From Prevotella sp. (GTDB taxonomy: Bacteria; Bacteroidota; Bacteroidia; Bacteroidales; Bacteroidaceae): a DNA stretch of 8,867 nucleotides. A program made the translations under genes and the position numbers. Below, in pieces: positions 5,184 to 8,867 of this stretch. Position 1 is the first letter of the stretch; every line of letters begins with the position of its first letter. The stretch is from NCBI GenBank assembly GCA_017541365.1, contig JAFXZF010000077.1, positions 1-8,867 of the forward strand, in the 5' to 3' direction. The notes below the pieces were generated by a model, which was not told the DNA's origin, ran no database searches, and worked only from the letters and a program-made list of their open reading frames with translations.

Positions 5184-7301
5184 CTACGCTGCATTTTTGG
5201 TTGATACCTTTGCCTGTGGCATTGTTGTAGTCTCCTGGAGCTTGTCGCCTACGACACGCTTCACGTAATCCATGCGCTTCTTGCTCAGGCACCAGCCCTC
5301 GTACTTAGCGATCCATGTACCATACTTCTTCAACGCCTTGCGATACTTCTTTGTGTCGCCGAATACCAGGATGGCCTTCTCGCTATACGAGCATACATAC
5401 ACTGCGCCAATGGCAACAGCTTCAGGAGTTACAACGGTTTCAGTGGTTTCAGGTTTCACGTCTGCAGGTGCTTCCGTTTCTTCGTCGTGGTGCATACTCC
5501 CCTCATTCACAGGGAGGGGTTGGGGGTGGGTCTGCTCTGTTGGTTCCGTAGTGCCTGCCACATACAGGTTCTCGCGCTTCTCCACACGTCGGTGCGATGG
5601 GTTATCAACGCCCTTCAGAATGGCACGCTGCTCGCTCATCATCTCCACTCTCCATACTTCCTTTGTTGCATCACCCTTCAGGCATACCTCCGTACCGATG
5701 GCAATTACCTTCGGCTCTGCAGGTGCTTCGGTGGCAGGGGTTACGGTAGGAGTTTCCGTAGGCGTTTCGCATACTGGCTCTGGAGTAGGCTCGTTTGCAG
5801 GAGTTGGCGATACTATCTCTGTTATCGTTGACTTTGGCTTTGCCTTCGGTGCTTCCAACATGTCACAGATAGCTACGCGCTTACCTGCTCTGACGAGCTT
5901 AGGCAGGTAGGTGTCGATGGCATGATGTGGGAACGTAGCCATGCCAACTCCATGACGCATGGTCAGCGTGATGCCCAGGATATCGGCTCCTACCTTTGCG
6001 TCTTCGCGGTACATCTCATAGAAGTCGCCGACGCGGAACAGCAATACTGCATCCGGATGCTTTTTCTTTATGTCAGCATACTGTGCCAGCATGCCTTCCC
6101 AAACCTTTTCTTCCGGTTTCGCTTTCTTCTGCTCCTTTGCAGCTGCTTTCGCATACTTCTCGGCACGTTCCTTCGTGCTCCACTGGTCCCACCCAGGCAC
6201 GTCTATAAGGCGAGGCATCAACAGCGTGAAGTCCTGCGTCTCACCTATGATGCCGTTGGTGAACACGATGGCACGTGTGGCATCCTCCATACTCATGGAA
6301 GTCGGGCCATCAATTCTGTCGGTATACTCTGCACTTACTCCGATAGCAAAGTCAAATGCCAATGGACACGGCATATCAACGTCCTTCTTCATGTCCACGC
6401 CTGTGTCCTCGTTCTTTGCACGAACGGTGACATACTGCTTCGCCTCCTTCCCTTCGAGGACGACGGTTCCGCCATCCATGACTTTGCTCATGCCCTTAAT
6501 GGCATCACGCAGCTTCGGCCATACTTCGCCCAGGGCGATACTCTGTGCCACGTTATACTTCGGAACGACGCTCTTCCAATTCGGATAGCGGCCTTCGATG
6601 AGCTTTGCGCGTTCTTTGCCGCAATACGCATACTTGACATTGTAGATTACTGTTCCGTTTTCTTTGCCGTTTTCTTTCTGCTTGATGATTTCGCCACAAA
6701 TCAAGATTTCCTCGCCTCCATGACGGCGAACGAAGTCCGCAGGGATGATGGCACCCAGATGCTCCACATCGCATACTACACGACAATCGCCTGTGATGGG
6801 CAGGCCACGAAGGATTCTGCCGTCGGTGCTGATAATCATTTTTTCGTCGAAATCAACATACACGCCCTGCATTACGGGACGCAGAATGTCATCTGCACAG
6901 CACGCGGCCACCTCCTTCGCTTTCTCAGGCAGGACGCATACTCCGAAGATGTCTTTCTTCGCAGGTGTGTACTCATGCATGAACACAGCACGGTCGGCTG
7001 GCTTGATCTTCAGCATCGACTCGAACTGCACCACCAGGGCAAACGATTCCTTCGGCGTAGTGCATACACTCATGCCGTCTGCCTCGATCGTGTGCTTCTG
7101 CTCGTCATCGTAGCCGTCTTTGTCGCTGATGAAGATGTGGCGGAACAATTCCTTCTGCACCTCCTTTGCGCTCATGGGGCGGTCATACTCCTCCGCGCCT
7201 ACTACGTGCTTATACACGCTCTGTGCATACTCGACTACAGCCTTATACTGTGCCATACTCTTCTGATACTCACTGTTGTTGTTTGCTTTCTTTGTAGCCA
7301 T
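5184..7301 (-). CDS. Sliding-clamp-like / MutS domain I fusion protein, 705 aa
   Basis: The start is ATG 7299-7301 ([13 protein letters not shown]...), placed by AGTATG and hairpin H5; the open frame continues upstream from a GTG but through that hairpin. The stop is TAG at 5184-5186. Residues about 110-370 resemble the DNA polymerase III beta clamp: [22 protein letters not shown], then [14 protein letters not shown] (compare the DnaN motif DGRFPDYRRVLP) and a closing FTLLMPRLI (compare VMPMRL). Residues about 403-485 match the MutS N-terminal mismatch-recognition domain, including GDFYEMY, with the Phe-x-Glu motif at about 427-429, and [19 protein letters not shown]. No MutS ATPase is present. 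A Pro/Thr/Glu-rich linker (about 490-530) leads to two small C-terminal modules (about 532-585 and 633-685). A role in clamp-tethered mismatch sensing or DNA processing on the element is inferred. Confidence 0.8.
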   Translation of the reverse strand: MATKKANNNSEYQKSMAQYKAVVEYAQSVYKHVVGAEEYDRPMSAKEVQKELFRHIFISDKDGYDDEQKHTIEADGMSVCTTPKESFALVVQFESMLKIKPADRAVFMHEYTPAKKDIFGVCVLPEKAKEVAACCADDILRPVMQGVYVDFDEKMIISTDGRILRGLPITGDCRVVCDVEHLGAIIPADFVRRHGGEEILICGEIIKQKENGKENGTVIYNVKYAYCGKERAKLIEGRYPNWKSVVPKYNVAQSIALGEVWPKLRDAIKGMSKVMDGGTVVLEGKEAKQYVTVRAKNEDTGVDMKKDVDMPCPLAFDFAIGVSAEYTDRIDGPTSMSMEDATRAIVFTNGIIGETQDFTLLMPRLIDVPGWDQWSTKERAEKYAKAAAKEQKKAKPEEKVWEGMLAQYADIKKKHPDAVLLFRVGDFYEMYREDAKVGADILGITLTMRHGVGMATFPHHAIDTYLPKLVRAGKRVAICDMLEAPKAKPKSTITEIVSPTPANEPTPEPVCETPTETPTVTPATEAPAEPKVIAIGTEVCLKGDATKEVWRVEMMSEQRAILKGVDNPSHRRVEKRENLYVAGTTEPTEQTHPQPLPVNEGSMHHDEETEAPADVKPETTETVVTPEAVAIGAVYVCSYSEKAILVFGDTKKYRKALKKYGTWIAKYEGWCLSKKRMDYVKRVVGDKLQETTTMPQAKVSTKNAA
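5497..5533. repeat. REP-like C/G-rich element inside a coding region, copy 2
   Basis: CTCCCCTC...GAGGGG plus a flanking GGGGGTGGG tract lies in frame within the clamp/MutS-domain gene, where it encodes [12 protein letters not shown] in a linker between C-terminal modules. It resembles copy 1 (5081-5113) and dispersed Bacteroidota repeats. In-frame placement in a linker suggests insertion of an intergenic-type repeat into a gene. Confidence 0.5.
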
Positions 7302-7308
7302 ACTAAAA

Positions 7309-7328
7309 TACCCACTTACGGTAGGGTA
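7309..7328 (-). promoter_or_regulatory. Leader hairpin H5 upstream of the clamp/MutS-domain gene
   Basis: Minus-strand stem TACCC / GGGTA encloses the loop TACCGTAAGT, followed by TTTT and AGTATG, whose ATG starts the 705-aa gene. The loop differs from H1 by one base while the stems differ fully. Confidence 0.65.
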
Positions 7329-7380
7329 CACCTTTTTGAAATTGTTTTGAAAAATTTGTTTTGATTTGTCGATACTTGGT

Positions 7381-7402
7381 GCGCCCAGTTACGGGAGGGC
7401 GC
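7381..7402 (-). promoter_or_regulatory. Leader hairpin H6, followed by AGTATC
   Basis: This has the strongest stem of the set: GCGCCC / GGGCGC with loop TCCCGTAACT and spacer ACCA. The motif after it is AGTATC instead of AGTATG, so no ATG follows at the expected place. The frame beginning at that ATC is open into the 705-aa gene. It may be an upstream copy that has lost its start codon, or the second half of a tandem leader with H5. Confidence 0.55.
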
Positions 7403-7422
7403 ATGCCCATATACTCGCCTAC

Positions 7423-7533
7423 TTATGCCTGAGCGTAGTCGCTCATAAATGCTTCGCGTGCTGCTGCCAGCTCGCATACTGATACACCGCACAACTGTGC
7501 GAGGTCGTACATTTCCATGTCTGTTGTAATCAT
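7423..7533 (-). CDS. Small hypothetical protein, 36 aa
   Basis: The ATG at 7531-7533 lies in AGAGTATGA, with hairpin H7 three to four bases upstream, and the frame ends with TAA at 7423-7425. The peptide MITTDMEMYDLAQLCGVSVC continues ELAAAREAFMSDYAQA. It is acidic and helical, with DLAQLCGVSVCELAAAR reading somewhat like a helix-turn-helix (helix, Gly turn, helix), though it is too short for a full DNA-binding domain. The hairpin and start context match those of larger genes here, which is the main support for a real gene. It lies between the 49-aa membrane protein and the clamp/MutS-domain gene. Confidence 0.55.
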   Translation of the reverse strand: MITTDMEMYDLAQLCGVSVCELAAAREAFMSDYAQA

Positions 7534-7539
7534 ACTCTT

Positions 7540-7558
7540 TGCACACTAAGGTAGCGCA
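7540..7558 (-). promoter_or_regulatory. Leader hairpin H7 upstream of the 36-aa gene
   Basis: Minus-strand stem TGCGC / GTGCA (one G-T pair) has the loop TACCTTAGT, identical to that of H3, then AAG and AGTATG. The stem 5' arm lies within a nine-codon frame opened by an upstream AGTATG (ATG CGC TAC...). Its TGA overlaps the ATG of the 36-aa gene, so leader translation could couple to the gene. Confidence 0.6.
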
Positions 7559-7580
7559 TACTCCTTTGTTAGTTCAATTA

Positions 7581-7730
7581 TTAATGTATTTCACTGAATC
7601 CTGCCAGTCCTAACAGGACGATTCCCGCGATGATGCCTGCCCATGTGAGCACGCACTGGCCTACGGTAAACGTGTCGCCGTCGATAGTCATAAACGGCAT
7701 ACTCCATAGTTTTACCACAAAATTTTTCAT
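7581..7730 (-). CDS. Small single-pass membrane protein, 49 aa
   Basis: The start is ATG 7728-7730 (MKNFVVKLWSMPFMTIDGD...) in GCAGTATGA, and the stop is TAA at 7581-7583. An upstream in-frame extension to 7772 overlaps the end of the 84-aa gene and is not preferred. Residues about 22-45 (TVGQCVLTWAGIIAGIVLLG and onward) form one clear transmembrane helix, with a short amphipathic N-terminal part and a four-residue tail. It starts 13 bases after the stop of the 84-aa gene, indicating one transcript. No family is recognised; small membrane proteins of this kind are common next to transfer or maintenance genes. Confidence 0.65.
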   Translation of the reverse strand: MKNFVVKLWSMPFMTIDGDTFTVGQCVLTWAGIIAGIVLLGLAGFSEIH

Positions 7731-7743
7731 ACTGCATACTGTT

Positions 7744-7998
7744 TTAAGAATACATGATTTCCCGATACTCATACGCTTCGAGCTGGCGTATGGTCATACG
7801 CCGTGCATACATATCGAGATAGAACTCGACATCTCCATACTCAAAGTCCATACTATACCCATCGAGGCCCAGCAAGTCCTCATACATAAAGCACTCATCG
7901 CACAGGCGCATGCCCGCCTTGAGGTTGATCTTGTCGTTGATTGACAACACTGCATACTCGTCCTTCCTCAGTGTTATCGGTGATAACATACTTAACAT
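7744..7998 (-). CDS. Hypothetical acidic protein, 84 aa
   Basis: The start is ATG 7996-7998 in AAAAGTATGTT, with a second ATG nine bases on (7987-7989) also in AGTATG, so 84 or 81 residues. The stop is TAA at 7744-7746. The protein is acidic and aromatic: LRKDEYAVLSINDKINLKAG, then CDECFMYEDLLGLDGYSMDFEYGDVEFYLD, then a basic-acidic helix (ARRMTIRQLEAYEYREIMYS). It has one CDEC motif but no partner cysteine pair. No family is recognised. It is the first sizeable gene of the leftward series. A 65-aa frame (7895-8092) overlaps its first half in another frame and is judged less likely. Confidence 0.7.
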   Translation of the reverse strand: MLSMLSPITLRKDEYAVLSINDKINLKAGMRLCDECFMYEDLLGLDGYSMDFEYGDVEFYLDMYARRMTIRQLEAYEYREIMYS

Positions 7999-8019
7999 AC
8001 TTTTCGCTGTTGTGATTTG

Positions 8020-8140
8020 TCAGGTACCGCGGGATCGAACCGCACACAGCTTCGGGGGTCCCCATGTGGGGACACTCTGTGGCAAGCCTCATACTATGCG
8101 TGAGTGCATACTACGTGCATACTATGTCCTTGCGTACCCG
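8020..8140 (-). ncRNA. tRNA-like fold with T-arm and 7-bp acceptor stem, 121 nt
   Basis: On the minus strand CGGGTAC (8134-8140) pairs with GTACCTG (8021-8027) over seven positions with one G-T pair, followed by an A at the discriminator place. Next to the 3' strand is a T-arm, TGCGG-TTCGATC-CCGCG, with a consensus loop. Between them, CACAG...CTGTG encloses GTCCCC-ACAT-GGGGAC, which could be a variable-arm-like stem. No normal D or anticodon arm is evident, no CCA is encoded, and three AGTATG copies lie in the 5' part, making it some 35-45 bases longer than a tRNA. It could be an expanded or decayed tRNA, or a regulatory tRNA mimic ahead of the 84-aa gene. Confidence 0.35.
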
Positions 8141-8176
8141 TCCGGCAGGTATAATCTTTGCCCAGCTCGTGAGCAT
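8111..8176 (-). other. Micro-ORF, 21 aa, heading a chain of stop-start junctions
   Basis: The ATG at 8174-8176 (AGTATG) opens MLTSWAKIIPAGRVRKDIV and ends at TAG 8111-8113. One base later AGTATG starts a six-codon frame (8089-8109), whose TGA overlaps the ATG at 8092 that opens the 65-aa frame. Each junction is made by AGTATG itself. These may be leader peptides or chance products of the repeated motif. Confidence 0.25.
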
Positions 8177-8400
8177 ACTATATCAGATTCCACGCTTTTA
8201 GTGCGTACACTATCCCCTAAAAGGGGACTGCCTTCCTTGTTTTTTCAGCAATGAGCATACTTTTTTCATCTCCATCACATTTGCAACCTTCCCACGTACA
8301 CGATCCGTGCACGTCTCAAAGGTTGCCGGCTGTCGTTTCCATCGCATACAGTCCCGAAAGTGCATACTTTTTGCTGTCGAAAACGCATACAATAATGCGA
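8141..8400. other. Leader region without a convincing gene
   Basis: This stretch holds three AGTATG copies on the minus strand, a short CCCCT-AAA-AGGGG hairpin at 8214-8226, a 21-codon frame (8210-8275, MEMKKVCSLLKKQGRQSPFR) of doubtful value, and the nested dyad at 8283-8326. Being upstream of all the leftward genes it is the likely site of their promoter, but I could not find a clear Bacteroides-type -7 box (TAnnTTTG) on the minus strand. Confidence 0.5.
8283..8326. repeat. 44-bp nested dyad symmetry
   Basis: GCAACCTT (8283-8290) and AAGGTTGC (8319-8326) form perfect 8-bp arms. Inside, ACGT-A-CACG (8294-8302) and CGTG-C-ACGT (8306-8314) pair around a three-base centre (ATC) with one mismatch, separated from the outer arms by three and four bases. 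No T-run follows on either strand, so it is not a standard terminator. An operator, origin, resolution or nick-related site is possible. Confidence 0.6.
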
Positions 8401-8867
8401 GTGCGGGCAAAAAATACCATCTTTCGGGGGTGCCTGGGGGCCTCGCGGCTCCTGGGGCTTCGGGGGTACCTGTGGCGGCTGTCGGTGGTGTCGGGCTTAA
8501 AATACGGCCTTTCTTCCATCGTGGCGGGCTGTTCGATCTGTTCGGGCGTGGTTGTTGCTTCCGTCCGGCTCCATCTGTCCGGCCTCCATCGTCGCGGCTC
8601 CATAAAACAGGGGCGGCGGTGGCTGTCGCTGTCGGTGGCTTAGGGTGTCGGGGCGTGGTGGCTCCATCGGGGCGGCTGTTGTCGCTCCTGTTGGCTCCAT
8701 CTGTCGGGCTGTCGGTGGGGGCTGTTGGCCTCCTGCCTGTAGGCCTGCGGCGGCGTGGCGTGCGCTATCTAAACACATAACAGTGTAAATGATGCGCGGG
8801 GGCCTGAAAAACCTTTCCGGCGGCTCCTGTCGGCCTCAAAATTGGGGCTTTCTGGGTGTCGCTGTCG
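8401..8867. other. GC-rich, repeat-rich tail, no supported gene
   Basis: Composition shifts sharply to GC-rich, with G and T dominating the given strand. AGTATG disappears completely, and other oriented words recur: GCTGTCG (8478, 8622, 8628, 8708, 8861, and earlier at 8329 and 8373) and GCTCCAT (8568, 8597, 8661, 8694), with near-copies at 8514 and 8583. Open frames exist on both strands (plus 8307-8780; minus 8316-8603 and 8497-8778). Their products are low-complexity, rich in Gly/Val/Arg or Pro/Met-Glu-Pro, and none looks like a protein. It may be a fast-evolving non-coding region, a control region, or the edge of a differently evolving block. Confidence 0.55.
8426..8466 (+). other. Potential G-quadruplex tract
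   Basis: Four runs of four to five G (8426-8430, 8436-8440, 8454-8457, 8462-8466) with loops of 5, 13 and 4 bases lie on the given strand, the template for leftward transcription, just upstream of the leader region. One loop is long, so stability is uncertain. Confidence 0.35.

Larger units (their letters stand above)
7303..7404 (-). other. Possible 33-aa leader ORF upstream of the clamp/MutS-domain gene
   Basis: From ATG 7402-7404 a frame runs [18 protein letters not shown] and on to a TAG (7303-7305) one base before the ATG of the 705-aa gene. The product is strongly basic. Both hairpins H6 and H5 fall inside this ORF, so its translation would disrupt them. A start six bases earlier (ATG at 7410) is also possible. 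The TAGTATG junction matches that after the 705-aa gene. It may be a regulatory leader peptide, or simply structured untranslated RNA. Confidence 0.3.

Noticed and set aside
3991..7301. TAG stop-codon recoding as in some gut phages
   Set aside because: TAG ends ardC and the 705-aa gene at sensible lengths, and reading through would enter repeats or overlapping starts.
5922..7364. A 480-codon open frame on the plus strand
   Set aside because: It lies fully antisense to the 705-aa gene, its product is rich in Cys, His and Leu with no domain, and the opposite strand encodes recognisable clamp-like and MutS motifs.
7895..8092. A 65-codon minus-strand frame overlapping the 84-aa gene
   Set aside because: It begins inside the tRNA-like fold and overlaps the longer 84-aa frame, and its second half (QRQDQPQGGHAPVR) reads as shadow. 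It is kept only as part of the micro-ORF chain.
8214..8226. CCCCT-AAA-AGGGG as a rho-independent terminator
   Set aside because: The stem is only five pairs and no T-run follows directly on either strand (the T-rich stretch on the given strand is over ten bases away and interrupted).
98..8366. AGTATG enrichment as a simple start-codon context
   Set aside because: Only about 13 of the roughly 62 copies are at predicted starts. The others lie inside genes in every frame or in untranslated DNA.
98..8366. A CRISPR array or tandem repeat behind the repeated motif
   Set aside because: Only six or seven bases recur, spacing is irregular, and most copies lie in coding sequence; there is no repeat-spacer structure.
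8307..8780. A 157-codon plus-strand frame in the GC-rich tail
   Set aside because: The product is low-complexity Gly/Val/Ala/Arg made from repeated GTCGG and GGCTCC words, with no start context like the other genes and on the opposite strand to every real gene.

Overview
All credible genes lie on the minus strand, so transcription runs from the right of the window to the left. The window looks like a stretch of a Bacteroidota (Prevotella/Bacteroides-like) mobile element, most likely a conjugative plasmid, an integrative element or a related accessory block. Three things point there: an ArdC-type antirestriction protein, a large protein joining a sliding-clamp-like region to a MutS mismatch-reading domain, and intergenic repeats typical of that phylum (TTGATAATTGA runs, GATGTCTGATG runs, C/G-rich REP-like hairpins). 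TAG and TAA both end real genes, so there is no sign of stop-codon recoding. No integrase, relaxase or replication initiator is visible.

Layout from right to left. 8400-8867 is a GC-rich, repeat-rich tail with no convincing gene. 8000-8400 is a leader region with a 44-bp nested dyad, a tRNA-like fold and a chain of very short ORFs. 7423-7998 holds three small genes (84, 49 and 36 aa). 5184-7301 encodes the clamp/MutS-domain protein (705 aa), followed by a 22-aa hydrophobic micro-ORF. 3991-4998 encodes ArdC (335 aa). 173-3887 holds eight genes of unknown function: 135 aa, then a large 379-aa protein, then 116, 162, 88, 69, 65 and 144 aa. A further gene starts at 100 and leaves the window on the left. 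Several genes are coupled: stop and next start sit within 0-2 nt.

The most striking result is a DNA-level signal. The hexamer AGTATG (CATACT on the given strand) occurs about 62 times in one orientation and once in the other, against roughly two expected per strand. It appears in all three reading frames, in intergenic DNA, and at 13 of 14 start codons, and it stops near 8366 where the GC-rich tail begins. Second, at least seven hairpins lie 3-4 nt upstream of an AGTAT(G/C). Their stems differ but pair, and their loops are alike (consensus near TACCGTAAGT), which is what a structured cis-regulatory RNA family looks like. Third, two intergenic stem-loops carry near-perfect tRNA T-arms. Together these suggest an element with its own translation-initiation or DNA-marking code; the function is inference. 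Counts were made by eye and are approximate.
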